Part shown: one piece after another, positions 15,851-24,918 of the stretch
Position numbering within the stretch: the first letter of the stretch is position 1
Layout: every line of letters begins with the position of its first letter
Assembly: GCA_947630375.1 (NCBI GenBank)
Contig: CANRHH010000016.1
Span: forward strand, 1-52,249
From: an uncultured Oscillospiraceae bacterium
Lineage (GTDB): Bacteria > Bacillota > Clostridia > Oscillospirales > Oscillospiraceae
Length of the DNA: 52,249 nt
Direction of reading: 5' to 3'
Program-made: the position numbers and the translations under genes
The notes under the pieces: model-generated
Seen by the model: only the letters and a program-made list of their open reading frames with translations
What the model was told of the DNA's origin: nothing
Database searches by the model: none

Positions 15851-15894
15851 AAAGGGGTTGTAGCTCAACAGAACGTTTTGCTACAGCCCCTTTT
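15851..15894 (-). terminator. Palindromic terminator, copy 3 of the GGGGCTGTAGC family
   Basis: AAAGGGGTTGTAGC pairs with GCTACAGCCCCTTT around a longer loop, directly after the stop of the hydrolase gene on the minus strand. Confidence 0.7.
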
Positions 15895-15897
15895 GTT

Positions 15898-16878
15898 TTA
15901 TAGGGCCGTCGGGGCCTTTTGTTCCCCGGTCTCCACGATGCGCTTCACCGTCTCGCCCCAGCGCTTGGGCTCATTCTTGATGGGAGAATGGGCCGACTCC
16001 TCGAACCAGATCCACTCCTTATACGGGGCCCGGAGATTTTCAAACCAGGCCTGGGCCAGGGGGATGGGCGTGTTCTGATCGTGGCGCCCCTCGGTCAGGT
16101 ACACGGGCACCTCCAGGGCCGGCGCCGTCACGTTCAAATCATAGCCCACGATCTCGTCCCACATGGCCCGGAGGCTGAAGAAAGCGCCCCGGTAGTATTT
16201 CACCATGTCCAGCAGCGTATACTCCGGCGAGCGGAGGATAGGCACCACCACGGACTTGATGATCCCGTCGCTCTCGCCGTAGTCCTCCCCGCCGTACTTG
16301 CTCATCAGGTTCCGCTGGACCATCATGTCGTCCATGCTGGCATAGCGCCCCTCCTGGGGCCAGCCGATCCGCTCCAGGTCCTTCAGGGCCTTCTCGTCCC
16401 CCCGCTTTTTGGCCTCGTCCAGCACGAACTGATAGGACAGGCGCTCGTTCTCCGGCCCGCTGACGAACTGGCCCATGCCAATGTAGGCGGCGGCGTCCTC
16501 CGGGTACTTGTGCACCAGCAGGGTCCCCAGCAGGGAGCCCCAGGAGTGCCCCACGATGTACACGGCCTTTTTGTGGAACCGGGTCTTGAGATACTGCACC
16601 AGCTCGTGGGCGTCCTCCACCAAACGGCCCACCGTCAGGTCCGCCTCTTTGAGTTTTCCGGAGAAGCTGAGCCCCGCGCCCCGCTGGTCCCAGCAGACCA
16701 TGGTGGCGACCTCCGCCAGAGCGGACTGGTCCCCCAAGACCCAGTGCCGGTCACAGACGCCGGGCCCGCCGTGGAGAAACAGCAGCACCGGCAGCTTTTC
16801 ATCCGTGCTGCGGATGCGGATATGCTGGGGATAGTCCCCCAGGGTCACGACCAGCTTTTCATCGATCGGGTATTTCAT
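15898..16878 (-). CDS. Alpha/beta hydrolase, proline iminopeptidase-like
   Basis: 326 residues. HGGPG at 36-40 forms the oxyanion hole typical of the proline iminopeptidase (S33) group, and GHSWGS at 110-115 holds the nucleophile Ser112. The acid and His are expected in the C-terminal part, where EGRHDQNTP and FEESAHSP fit. A helical cap lies between. No signal peptide, so cytoplasmic; the enzyme would remove N-terminal proline or act on another small amide or ester. AAGGAGG precedes the start. It follows the carboxypeptidase gene by 26 bases and is probably co-transcribed with it. Confidence 0.88.
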   Translation of the reverse strand: MKYPIDEKLVVTLGDYPQHIRIRSTDEKLPVLLFLHGGPGVCDRHWVLGDQSALAEVATMVCWDQRGAGLSFSGKLKEADLTVGRLVEDAHELVQYLKTRFHKKAVYIVGHSWGSLLGTLLVHKYPEDAAAYIGMGQFVSGPENERLSYQFVLDEAKKRGDEKALKDLERIGWPQEGRYASMDDMMVQRNLMSKYGGEDYGESDGIIKSVVVPILRSPEYTLLDMVKYYRGAFFSLRAMWDEIVGYDLNVTAPALEVPVYLTEGRHDQNTPIPLAQAWFENLRAPYKEWIWFEESAHSPIKNEPKRWGETVKRIVETGEQKAPTAL

Positions 16879-16904
16879 CGCGCGAACCTCCTTAAAATTT
16901 AGTA

Positions 16905-18320
16905 TTAGTATTTATAATCGTCGTAGTCGTCCTCGTATGCGGCCTCCCGGTACATCTCCCGCTCCCGGCGGCGCTTCTCGGCCAGCTTCCGCTGCCGCAG
17001 ATGCTTGCGGCGGAGGCTCCGGTAGCGGATCACCAGGGCCAGATACGCGGTCAGGAACAGCAGCAGCACCACGATCACCGCCACCACCCAGCCGTTTTGG
17101 AACACGGCGGCGATCTTCTGGCGGATGAACTCGCCCCGGGCCAGCTCGATGGCGTTGGCGTTGATGAGCTTCACCGTGCCGCAGTCCTCGTCCCCCACAT
17201 AGAGATGGGCCTCGCCCAGCACCAGGCCCGCGGCCAGCGGGGCCGTCAGCCGGTCTTCATAGAGAGTGATCTCCGTGCGCAGCGCGTTCATATCCACGTC
17301 GTTGGGCAGCAGCAGGCGGATGTCCTCCTGGGGCTTCAGAGCGGCCTGCTGCCCGTCCTGGGCCAGCTCCACCTCCGCCTGGCCCAGCACCTGGCCGGCG
17401 GTGACCACGTTCTGATAGGAGAAGTTGGCAAAGGCCCACTCGTACAGGTTTTTGGAGGCCTCGAAGTTTTTATATTCGTCGATCCCCGCGTTGTACAGCC
17501 CGTCGCAGCCCAGCACCACGGCCAGCAAGCGCACATCCTCCTTCTCCGCGGTGGAGATCAGGCAGTAGCCCGCGGCCTGGGTGAACCCGGTCTTGACGCC
17601 GGCGGCATACTCATACACATACCGGGAACCGTAGACCGACTTGTCCGTCAAAAGGGCGTTGGAGTTATACATCATCTCCCCGTTGTTCACGCCGGGGGAC
17701 TGGGGCTGGTACTCCGCCGTGCAGGCGATCTCCAGAAACAGAGGGAACTTCAGCGCCTCTTTGGTGATCAGGTACAGGTCATAGGCGGAGCTGTAGTGCT
17801 GCTCCCCGTCGGCGGGGGGCAGGCCGTTGGTGGTGGAAAAATGGGTGTTGACACAGCCCAGCTCCTGGGCCCGCTGGTTCATCCGGTCCACAAAGCCGCT
17901 GATGCTGCCGGCCAGGTACTCGCCGATGATGTTGCAGGCCTCGTTGGCCGACATGATCATGGCGCTGTACAGCAGCTCCAGCAGGGTCACGCTGGTGCCG
18001 GGCATGATGCCGGCGGTGCTGCTGTCGTCCTGCATCAGATAGCGGCAGTCGTCCTGGGCGGTGATCACCGTGTCCAGCGTCACCTCGCCCCGGTCCACGG
18101 CCTCCAGCGTCAGCAGCACCGTCATCACCTTGGTCAGGCTGGCAGGGGCCCGCTGCTCATCCATGTTCCGGGAGAACAGGATCTTCCCGCCGTTGAGATC
18201 CACCAGTACCGCCGCCGGGGCCGGGACTTCCGGCTCCTCCAGGGCGAAGGCCGCCGGCGCGGCCAGGGAAAAAAGCAGGCAGAAGACGATCAGCAGGGGG
18301 AAAGTTCTTAATTTTTTCAT
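16905..18320 (-). CDS. D-alanyl-D-alanine carboxypeptidase (DacF/PBP5 type)
   Basis: 471 residues with a signal peptide (1-26). The three penicillin-binding motifs are present: SLTK at 61-64, SAN at 123-125 and KTG at 242-244. A PBP5-like C-terminal beta domain (about 290-395) is followed by a membrane helix (about 408-431) and a strongly charged tail ending in acidic and Tyr residues. The enzyme trims the terminal D-Ala of peptidoglycan stem peptides outside the membrane. Unusually, a basic cytoplasmic tail of about 40 residues follows the helix, whereas PBP5 ends in an amphipathic helix. It heads an operon with the hydrolase. Confidence 0.93.
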   Translation of the reverse strand: MKKLRTFPLLIVFCLLFSLAAPAAFALEEPEVPAPAAVLVDLNGGKILFSRNMDEQRAPASLTKVMTVLLTLEAVDRGEVTLDTVITAQDDCRYLMQDDSSTAGIMPGTSVTLLELLYSAMIMSANEACNIIGEYLAGSISGFVDRMNQRAQELGCVNTHFSTTNGLPPADGEQHYSSAYDLYLITKEALKFPLFLEIACTAEYQPQSPGVNNGEMMYNSNALLTDKSVYGSRYVYEYAAGVKTGFTQAAGYCLISTAEKEDVRLLAVVLGCDGLYNAGIDEYKNFEASKNLYEWAFANFSYQNVVTAGQVLGQAEVELAQDGQQAALKPQEDIRLLLPNDVDMNALRTEITLYEDRLTAPLAAGLVLGEAHLYVGDEDCGTVKLINANAIELARGEFIRQKIAAVFQNGWVVAVIVVLLLFLTAYLALVIRYRSLRRKHLRQRKLAEKRRREREMYREAAYEDDYDDYKY

Positions 18321-18371
18321 TTTGTTCTCCCGTTTTCTCTGGAATGTGGTATAGTAATGATATTGGTATAT

Positions 18372-18400
18372 ATTATAAAATGCGCCGCCCGGTTTTGCAA
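18372..18400 (-). promoter_or_regulatory. Promoter of the carboxypeptidase gene
   Basis: TTGCAA (18395-18400), a 17-bp spacer and TATAAT (18372-18377) on the minus strand, about 50 bases before the start. Confidence 0.65.
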
Positions 18401-18504
18401 CCGGAAAAGCGGCCCGGAACTTTAATTTTTATTAATCTTTTCCGCCAAGCGGGAAGTTTTCGGAGCGCGCAGATCTTGCGCGTTCCACGGGAGGAGGCGC
18501 CGCC

Positions 18505-18900
18505 ATGCTGAGCCGGAAAACCGCCCTTTTTCTCTCCCTGGCCGCGGCCCTTCTGTTTGCCCTGGCCTGCCTGGCGCTGTCGCTGGGCTTTGCCCCGGCC
18601 GGGCAGCTGCGCCTGGCCGCCCGGCCAGCGGAGAGCGCGGCCTTGCTGGCCGGCCGGGATGAGCCGGGCCGGCTCCCTACGGAGCTGCTGCCCGGGCAGA
18701 CGGTGGATATCAACAGCGCCCCGGCGGAGGAGCTGGCGCTGCTGCCCGGGATCGGGGAGGTCCTGGCCCAGGCGATCATAGACTACCGGCAGGCCAACGG
18801 ACCCTTTGCCAGCCCGGAGGCGCTGCTGGAGGTGCCCGGCATCGGCCCGGCCCGCTTCGAGGGCCTGGCCGGAAAAATACGGATCGGAGATGCTGCATGA
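18505..18900 (+). CDS. Membrane-anchored helix-hairpin-helix protein, ComEA-like
   Basis: 131 residues with GGGAGG before the start. One N-terminal membrane helix (about 7-27), a short linker, then a tandem helix-hairpin-helix domain (about 68-127) with VDINSAPAEELALLPGIGEV and EVPGIGPARF. This is the DNA-binding part of ComEA, which takes up DNA at the cell surface in competent bacteria. The SLBB domain usual in full ComEA is absent, so the protein is shorter than the roughly 200-residue family norm. Its stop overlaps the start of the response regulator (ATGA), so it belongs to that operon rather than to a com operon. A role in transformation is not established. Confidence 0.82.
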   Translation: MLSRKTALFLSLAAALLFALACLALSLGFAPAGQLRLAARPAESAALLAGRDEPGRLPTELLPGQTVDINSAPAEELALLPGIGEVLAQAIIDYRQANGPFASPEALLEVPGIGPARFEGLAGKIRIGDAA

Positions 18901-19583
18901 AAATTCTGGTTGTGGACGATGAAAAGCTCCTGGTGAAGGGGATCAAATTCAACTTGGAGAGCGAGGGCTACACCGTGGACGCCTGCTATGACGGGGAGGC
19001 CGCGGTGGACCTGGCCCGGTCCGGGAATTATGACCTGATCATTCTGGACCTGATGATGCCCAAGAAGGACGGGCTCCAGGCCTGCCAGGAGATCCGGACC
19101 TTCTCCACGGTGCCCATCATCATGCTCACCGCCCGCAGCGAGGGGGCGGATCTGCTCATGGGCTTTGAGAGCGGCGCGGACGACTATGTGACCAAGCCCT
19201 TCAACATCTTGGAGCTGAAGGCCCGGGTCCGGGCCCTGCTGCGGCGGGCCTCTCTGGCCGCCCCGGCGGAGGAGCCCCCCGCCCCCATTCTCCAGCGGGG
19301 GCACATCTCCGTGGACGAACAGCGCCGGACGGCCTACAAATCCGGCGTGCCCATCGAGCTGACCATGAAGGAGTTCGACCTGATCCTCTTTCTCATGAAA
19401 AACCCCGGCCGGGTCTACAGCCGGGAGAGCCTGCTGGATCTGGTATGGGGCTACGACTACCAGGGGGACACCCGCACGGTGGACGTGCACATCCGCCGCC
19501 TGCGGGAGAAGCTGGAGCTGGACCCGGCCAGGCCCCAGTACATCGTCACCAAATGGGGCGTAGGCTATTATTTCGCGGACTGA
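18897..19583 (+). CDS. OmpR/PhoB-family response regulator
   Basis: 228 residues. The receiver domain has the acidic pair D7-D8, the phospho-acceptor Asp51 in LIILDLMMPKKDG, Thr79 and Lys100. The C-terminal winged helix (about 128-226) has the typical ending TVDVHIRRLREKLE and KWGVGYYF. It would act with the sensor kinase that follows 13 bases later. The target genes cannot be deduced; the PhoB-like likeness would fit a cell-envelope or phosphate response. Confidence 0.95.
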   Translation: MKILVVDDEKLLVKGIKFNLESEGYTVDACYDGEAAVDLARSGNYDLIILDLMMPKKDGLQACQEIRTFSTVPIIMLTARSEGADLLMGFESGADDYVTKPFNILELKARVRALLRRASLAAPAEEPPAPILQRGHISVDEQRRTAYKSGVPIELTMKEFDLILFLMKNPGRVYSRESLLDLVWGYDYQGDTRTVDVHIRRLREKLELDPARPQYIVTKWGVGYYFAD

Positions 19584-19596
19584 CCCGGAGGGGCTT

Positions 19597-21000
19597 ATGC
19601 GCAGTCTTCGTTTTCAATTCATCGCCTTTGTCACGGCGGTGCTGGTGATCCTGCTGCTGCTGCTGAACACCTATCCCATCCTCTCCTCCCGGGACGCGGT
19701 GCTGGAGGAGAAGCGCAGCTTTCTCTCCAGCCAGGCCTCGGTGCTGGCCTCCTCCCTGTCGGGGCTGGACCGGCTCAGCAGGGAGAGCGTGGCAGAGGTG
19801 CTTCGTTTTCTGGATTTCAGCGGTTTTTCCCGCATCGTGGTCACCGATGCCGACGGCGTGGTGGTCTATGACAGCAGCGGGCCCGTCGGCCAGGTCTCGG
19901 ACATTGCGGACATCACCACGGCCCTGGCCCGGCAGGAGACTCTGTTCCGCTCCGCCTTTGCCGGCGCCGCCTTTTCCAGCAGCATGGTGACCCTGATCAG
20001 CTACCAGGGGGCCGTCACCGGGGCGGTGTACCTGGCCGAATACGACGCGGAGCGGGCGGAGATCATCCTTTCGTTCCAGAGCCGGATCCGGACGGTATCC
20101 GTCACCATCGGGGTGCTGGCCCTGCTGACCGCCTGCCTGTTCGTGACCCTGATCCTGCGCCGTCTGCGGGAGCTGGTCCGCTCCATGCGCACCGTGGCCG
20201 CCGGGGACTACAGCTACCGGCACCGGGCCCGGGGGCAGGATGAGATCGCCGAATTGGGGGCCGAGTTCAACCTGCTGACCGAGCGGCTGGAAACCACCGA
20301 GGTCCAGCGCCGCCGCTTCGTGTCCGACGCCTCCCACGAGCTGAAAACGCCCCTGGCCTCCATCCGCCTGCTGTCGGACAGCATCGTCCAGAACGAGGAC
20401 ATGGACCCGGGGACGGTCCGGGAGTTCGTCACGGACATCGGCAACGAGGCCCAGCGGCTCCAGCGGACCACGGAGAAGCTGCTGGCCCTCTCCCGCCTGG
20501 ACGACACCGGCGTGCAGATCGTCCCCGAGCCGGTGGACGTGAAGCAGACGGCCCTGGATGCGCTGGTCTTTCTCCGGCCCCTGGCCAAGGAGAAACAGGT
20601 CCATATCCGCAGCGAGCTGGAGGAGGGCTGTGTGGTCATGGCCACCCAGGACCACATGTTCCAGATCATTTTCAACCTGATTGAAAACGCCATCAAATAC
20701 AACGTACCGGAGGGCAGCGTCCTGTTGCGCCTCCAGGGGCTGGAGCATACGGTCCAGCTGACGGTGGAGGACACGGGCATCGGCATCCCCGAGGAGGACC
20801 GGCCCAACATCTTCTCCCGCTTTTACCGGGTGGACAAGGCCCGTTCCCGGGAGGCCGGCGGCAGCGGCCTGGGCCTGAGCATCGTGCACGACGCGGTGAC
20901 CGCCTACGGAGGCAGCATCGCCGTTGGACAAAATAAGCCGCAGGGCACCCGCTTTATCGTGACGTTCCCGCGGCCCACATCAGAGGAGACAGGAATATGA
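19597..21000 (+). CDS. Sensor histidine kinase, PhoR/ResE-like
   Basis: 467 residues. Two membrane helices (7-30 and 166-188) enclose an external sensor region of about 135 residues, followed by HAMP (about 189-235), a HisKA domain with SHELKTPLAS and His247 as phosphorylation site, and a HATPase domain with NLIENAIKY, VEDTGIGIPEED and GGSGLGLS. GGAGG precedes the start. It ends in an ATGA overlap with the peptidase gene, so ComEA-like, regulator, kinase and peptidase are likely co-transcribed. The signal is unknown. Confidence 0.95.
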   Translation: MRSLRFQFIAFVTAVLVILLLLLNTYPILSSRDAVLEEKRSFLSSQASVLASSLSGLDRLSRESVAEVLRFLDFSGFSRIVVTDADGVVVYDSSGPVGQVSDIADITTALARQETLFRSAFAGAAFSSSMVTLISYQGAVTGAVYLAEYDAERAEIILSFQSRIRTVSVTIGVLALLTACLFVTLILRRLRELVRSMRTVAAGDYSYRHRARGQDEIAELGAEFNLLTERLETTEVQRRRFVSDASHELKTPLASIRLLSDSIVQNEDMDPGTVREFVTDIGNEAQRLQRTTEKLLALSRLDDTGVQIVPEPVDVKQTALDALVFLRPLAKEKQVHIRSELEEGCVVMATQDHMFQIIFNLIENAIKYNVPEGSVLLRLQGLEHTVQLTVEDTGIGIPEEDRPNIFSRFYRVDKARSREAGGSGLGLSIVHDAVTAYGGSIAVGQNKPQGTRFIVTFPRPTSEETGI

Positions 21001-22067
21001 ACAACATCGCAAGAATGCAGGACATGCTGGAGCAAATGGGCCTGGACGCCGTCCTTGTGACCGGGGAAAAGAACCAGCGCTACGCCGCGGGCTTTCCCTT
21101 TACCGACGGATACGTGCTGGTGGCCCGGCACAGGGCCTGGCTCATCACCGACTCCCGCTATATCGAGGCGGCCCGGCTGGCCGTGCCGGAGAGCGTGACG
21201 GTCCGGCTGTACGACCGGGAGCACCCGGCCCTGGCGCTGGTCAAGGCGGCCTTGGCCGAGGCCGGCGTGGAGAAGCTGGGCGTGGAGGAGGCGGAGCTGA
21301 GCTTCGGCCGGTATCTGGCCCTGGAAAAGCGGCTGGGCCTCTCCTTCCGGCCCGCCCAGAGCCTCTTTGACCGGCTGCGGGCCTCCAAGACGGAGGAGGA
21401 GCTGCAGAGCATGGTCAAGGCCCAGCGCATCAGCGAGGCGGCTCTGGAGGAGACGCTGCCCCTGATCAGGCCCGGCATGACCGAGCGGGAAGTGGCGGCG
21501 GAGCTGGTGTACCGGATGCTGCGCCACGGCAGCGAGGGCAATTCCTTTGACCCCATTGTGGTCACCGGCGCCAAGACCAGTATGCCCCACGGCGTACCCG
21601 GGGACCAGGTCATCCGGGAAGGGGACTTCATCACCATGGACTTCGGTTCCCTGAAAGACGGGTACTGCTCCGACATGACCCGCACCGTGGCGGTGGGCAG
21701 CGCCACGGAGGAGATGAAAAACATCTATGAGATCGTGCTGCGGGCCCAGCTGGCGGGCATCGCCGCCGCCCGGGCGGGGGTCCCCGGCAAGGAGATCGAC
21801 GGGGCGGCCCGGAAGGTCATCGCCGACGCGGGCTACGGCGCGTACTTCGGCCACGGCTTTGGCCACAGCCTGGGCCTGGATATCCACGAGTCCCCCCGGT
21901 CCGGGCCGGGCGCCGAAGAGCCCATGCCGGTCAACGCGGTAGTCAGCGCCGAGCCGGGCATCTATCTGCCGGGCCGCTTCGGCGTGCGCATCGAGGACGT
22001 GCTGGTGCTGAAAGAGGGCGGCTGCGAAGTGATCACCAAGGCCCCCAAGGACCTGATCATTCTCTGA
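20997..22067 (+). CDS. Xaa-Pro peptidase (M24 family)
   Basis: 356 residues. A creatinase-like N-terminal domain (1-125) precedes the pita-bread catalytic domain. Metal ligands fit TMDFGSLKDGYCSDMTRT (two Asp), GHGFGHSLGLDIHE (His), SAEPGIYLPG (Glu) and RIEDVL (Glu). Such enzymes cleave X-Pro bonds in di- and oligopeptides in the cytoplasm; the length matches Bacillus YqhT and clostridial relatives, which also lie just before efp. The assignment to aminopeptidase P or prolidase activity is open. Confidence 0.92.
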   Translation: MNNIARMQDMLEQMGLDAVLVTGEKNQRYAAGFPFTDGYVLVARHRAWLITDSRYIEAARLAVPESVTVRLYDREHPALALVKAALAEAGVEKLGVEEAELSFGRYLALEKRLGLSFRPAQSLFDRLRASKTEEELQSMVKAQRISEAALEETLPLIRPGMTEREVAAELVYRMLRHGSEGNSFDPIVVTGAKTSMPHGVPGDQVIREGDFITMDFGSLKDGYCSDMTRTVAVGSATEEMKNIYEIVLRAQLAGIAAARAGVPGKEIDGAARKVIADAGYGAYFGHGFGHSLGLDIHESPRSGPGAEEPMPVNAVVSAEPGIYLPGRFGVRIEDVLVLKEGGCEVITKAPKDLIIL

Positions 22068-22102
22068 TTTTCGCATTTTTTCGCCGGCGGCGGAAAATCC
22101 CC

Positions 22103-22131
22103 TTGCAAAATACATAGAATTATTATAAAAT
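22103..22131 (+). promoter_or_regulatory. Candidate efp promoter
   Basis: TTGCAA (22103-22108), a 17-bp spacer and TAAAAT (22126-22131), about 60 bases before efp. The AT-rich block stands out in the GC-rich surroundings. Confidence 0.5.
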
Positions 22132-22192
22132 AGATGAGTCTGTATACTTTGTAACTTTTATACTTTTTACTTTCAGATTGGGAGGACCCTTT

Positions 22193-22750
22193 ATGATTAC
22201 AGCAGGCGATTTCAGAAACGGCGTGACTTTTGAGATGGACGGCCAGGTCATGCAGGTGGTCGAGTTCCAGCATGTGAAGCCCGGCAAAGGCGCGGCTTTC
22301 GTGCGCACCAAGATGAAGAACGTCATCACCGGCGCCGTCACCGAGACCTCTTTCAACCCCACCGCGAAGTTTGAGAACGCCACCGTGGACCGGATGACCA
22401 TGGAGTACAGCTACAACGACGGCAACCTGTACTACTTCATGAACCCGGAGACCTATGAGCTGGAGCCGGTGGACCAGTCCGTGTTGGGGGACAACTTTAA
22501 GTTCGTCAAGGAGAACATGGAGTGCACTATTTACTCCTACAAGGGCAAGGTCTTCAACGTGGAGCCCCCCTTCTTTGTGGAGCTGGAGGTCACCGAGACG
22601 GACCCGGGCTTTGCCGGGAACACCGCCACCAACGCCACCAAGCCCGCCACTCTGGAGACCGGCGCCGAGATCAAAGTGCCCCTGTTCATCGACCGGGGTG
22701 AGAAGATCCGGGTGGACACCCGCACCGGCGAGTACCTTTCCCGGGCGTGA
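22193..22750 (+). CDS. efp: Translation elongation factor P
   Basis: 185 residues from the ATG behind GGGAGGA. Three beta-barrel domains, with the exposed loop VKPGKGAAF bearing Lys32 at the tip of domain I, the site modified in bacteria that use efp modification. EF-P rescues ribosomes stalled on polyproline stretches. Several proteins in this window contain proline-rich parts that would need it. Follows the Xaa-Pro peptidase, as in Bacillus. Confidence 0.97.
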   Translation: MITAGDFRNGVTFEMDGQVMQVVEFQHVKPGKGAAFVRTKMKNVITGAVTETSFNPTAKFENATVDRMTMEYSYNDGNLYYFMNPETYELEPVDQSVLGDNFKFVKENMECTIYSYKGKVFNVEPPFFVELEVTETDPGFAGNTATNATKPATLETGAEIKVPLFIDRGEKIRVDTRTGEYLSRA

Positions 22751-22777
22751 TCATCATTCAGACAGGATGAAACACGG

Positions 22778-22811
22778 AAGGGTGAGAGAAGTGTCTCTCA
22801 CCCTTATATTT
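22778..22811 (+). terminator. Hairpin after efp
   Basis: AAGGGTGAGAG pairs with CTCTCACCCTT around a 6-base loop, followed by ATATTTTA. It lies between efp and the zinc-ribbon gene and may be a partial terminator. Confidence 0.7.
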
Positions 22812-22828
22812 TACAGGAGGAAATTTCT

Positions 22829-23293
22829 ATGACGGTTGTGGAAAAAGCCGCGTATTTGAAGGGTCTGGCCGAGGGCCTGGGCGTGGAGCCCGATTCCCGG
22901 GAGGGCAGGCTCTGGACGGCTTTGACGGATCTGCTGTCCGACATGGCCCACGAGATTGAGGATCTCCAGGCCTCCGATCTGGACTTTGCCGACGCCCTGG
23001 ACGAGATGAGCGAGGACCTGAGCTATCTGGAGGAGCTGACCTGCGACCTGGATATGCCCGAGGACATGGAGGAGGACGACAATGTCTGCGCCGGCTGCCC
23101 CGGCGGCTGCTATGAGCCCGAGGACGGGGACGAGGAGCTGTCTTATGACGGCGTCATTTACGACGCCACCTGCCCCAACTGCGGCCAGGAGGTCAGCTTT
23201 GACGAGGACACGCTCCGGCAGGGCTCCATCCAGTGCCCCGGCTGCGGCGAGACCTTGGAGTTCGAGCTGGACGAAGAGCCGGAAGAAGAATAA
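22829..23293 (+). CDS. CD1247-type acidic zinc-ribbon protein
   Basis: 154 residues, strongly acidic. The N-terminal helix region (1-75) matches the CD1247 N-terminal domain seen in clostridia beside efp. A Cys-rich patch CAGCPGGC (about 86-93) and a C-terminal zinc ribbon CPNCG...CPGCG (about 112-145) follow. No membrane helix, so it is cytoplasmic. Its role is unknown; the fixed position after efp suggests a link to translation, which is inference. AGGAGG precedes the start. Confidence 0.85.
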   Translation: MTVVEKAAYLKGLAEGLGVEPDSREGRLWTALTDLLSDMAHEIEDLQASDLDFADALDEMSEDLSYLEELTCDLDMPEDMEEDDNVCAGCPGGCYEPEDGDEELSYDGVIYDATCPNCGQEVSFDEDTLRQGSIQCPGCGETLEFELDEEPEEE

Positions 23294-23331
23294 AAAAGAG
23301 GCCCTTTTGAAGTGAAGGGCCTCTTTTTTTA
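23292..23331. terminator. Bidirectional terminator
   Basis: AAAAAAGAGGCCCTT pairs with AAGGGCCTCTTTTTT. It serves the zinc-ribbon gene on the plus strand and the oxidoreductase on the minus strand, whose stop codon sits in the tail. Confidence 0.92.
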
Positions 23332-24918
23332 TCTCTCCTGCAGGGAGCGGATCACCGCCTCGGCGCAGCGCATGCCGTCCACGGCGGCGGAGCTGATCCC
23401 TCCGGCATAGCCCGCGCCCTCCCCGCAGGGGTAGAGCCCGGCCACCGCGGAGCTCAGATCCGCCCCCCGGAGGATCCGCACCGGGGAGGAGGACCGGGTC
23501 TCCGGGGCGGTGAGCACCGCGTCGGGGGCCGCAAAGCCCCGGAGTTTTTTGTCCAGCTCCGGCAGGGCCCGCTCCAGCACGGAGCAGAGCCTCTCCGGCA
23601 GCACCTGCCGCAGCTCCCCCCAGACCACCCCGGGCCGGTAGCTGGGCAGCACGGACCCCGGCCCGGCGCTGGGCCGGCGGGCCAGGAAATCCCCCGCCAG
23701 CTGGGCCGGCGCCCGGTAGTCTCCGCCGCCATAGGCAAAGGCCGCCCGCTCGATCTCCCGCTGCCAGGCCATGCCCGCCAGAGGGCCGTCCCCGGGAAAA
23801 TCCTCCACTTTCAGTGTCACCAGCAGCGCCGCGTTGGCGTTGGGCCCGTCCCGGCGGGATGTGCTCATCCCGTTGGTGACCACGCCGCCCTCCTCGGAGG
23901 CGGCGGCAAAGACCTGGCCGCCGGGGCACATACAGAAGGTATAAGCGCTGTCCCCGCCGGGCAGATGGACGCTCAGCGAATAGTCCGCCGGAGGCAGGCT
24001 CCCCCGCTCCCGGCCGTACTGGGCCAGGTCGATCTCCCGCTGGCTGTGCTCGATGCGCACCCCCATGGAAAAGGGCTTGGCCTCCATAGGCACCCCCTGC
24101 TCCAGCAGGGTCTCAAACAGGTCCCTGGCCGAGTGGCCCGGGGCCAGGATCAGCCGGTCACAGGCAAGCTCCCGCCTCTGCCCCGCCTGGGAGATCAGCG
24201 CCCCGGTCAGCGCGCCGTCCCGAAGCAGCAGCCGCTCCAACCGGGTGGAAAAGAGCACCTGGCCCCCCAAGGCCAGGATATCGCGCCGGAAGTTCTGCAC
24301 CACCTCAATGAGGATATCCGTGCCGATATGGGGCTTGGCCTCATATAAAATGTTCTCCGGCGCCCCGTGGGCGGCAAATTGCTCCAGCACCCAGTGGAGC
24401 CGGGGATCGTGGATGCCGGTGTTCAGCTTTCCGTCTGAAAAGGTGCCCGCGCCGCCCTCGCCGAAGAGGCAGTTGCTCTCCGGGTCCAGCTTTCCGCCGG
24501 CCTGGAAGGCCTCCACCGCTGCCCGGCGGCTGAGGGCGTCCTGCCCCCGCTCGATCACCAGGGGTTGCAGGCCCGCTTTGGCCAGCACCAGCGCGGCGAA
24601 CATCCCCGCCGGGCCGAAGCCCACCACCAGGGGCCGCCGGGCCGCCCGGACCTGGGGGATCCGGTAGACCGGCGGGGCATAGGCGCAGATCTCCCCGCCC
24701 CGGGCCCGGGCCAGGACCCGTTCCTCTCCCCGGTCCAGGGAGAGGGCCACGGCGCAGGTATAGTGGATATCCTCTTTTTTCCGGGCGTCCAGGGACTTTT
24801 TCACCAGGCGCAGGGACGTGATCCGCTCCGGCTCCAGCCGGAGCTTTTTGGCGGCCCGTGCTCTTAACAGCGCCTCCGGCTCCTCCGGCGCCAGCCGCAG
24901 GCCCCGGACCAGGATCAT
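23329..24918 (-). CDS. FAD-dependent oxidoreductase, COG2509 type
   Basis: 529 residues from the ATG in an ATGA overlap with the upstream gene; a start 14 codons earlier is within that gene. A short N-terminal alpha/beta domain (1-80) precedes the Rossmann FAD motif VVGFGPAGMFAALVLAKAGL (98-117). A glycine-rich EGGAGTFSDGKLNTG stretch, an ERG acidic end to the second strand and the C-terminal CGEGAGYAGGISSAAVDG region complete the fold. The family is common in anaerobes, related to geranylgeranyl reductase-like or uncharacterised flavoproteins. The substrate is unknown. Confidence 0.85.
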   Translation of the reverse strand: MILVRGLRLAPEEPEALLRARAAKKLRLEPERITSLRLVKKSLDARKKEDIHYTCAVALSLDRGEERVLARARGGEICAYAPPVYRIPQVRAARRPLVVGFGPAGMFAALVLAKAGLQPLVIERGQDALSRRAAVEAFQAGGKLDPESNCLFGEGGAGTFSDGKLNTGIHDPRLHWVLEQFAAHGAPENILYEAKPHIGTDILIEVVQNFRRDILALGGQVLFSTRLERLLLRDGALTGALISQAGQRRELACDRLILAPGHSARDLFETLLEQGVPMEAKPFSMGVRIEHSQREIDLAQYGRERGSLPPADYSLSVHLPGGDSAYTFCMCPGGQVFAAASEEGGVVTNGMSTSRRDGPNANAALLVTLKVEDFPGDGPLAGMAWQREIERAAFAYGGGDYRAPAQLAGDFLARRPSAGPGSVLPSYRPGVVWGELRQVLPERLCSVLERALPELDKKLRGFAAPDAVLTAPETRSSSPVRILRGADLSSAVAGLYPCGEGAGYAGGISSAAVDGMRCAEAVIRSLQER

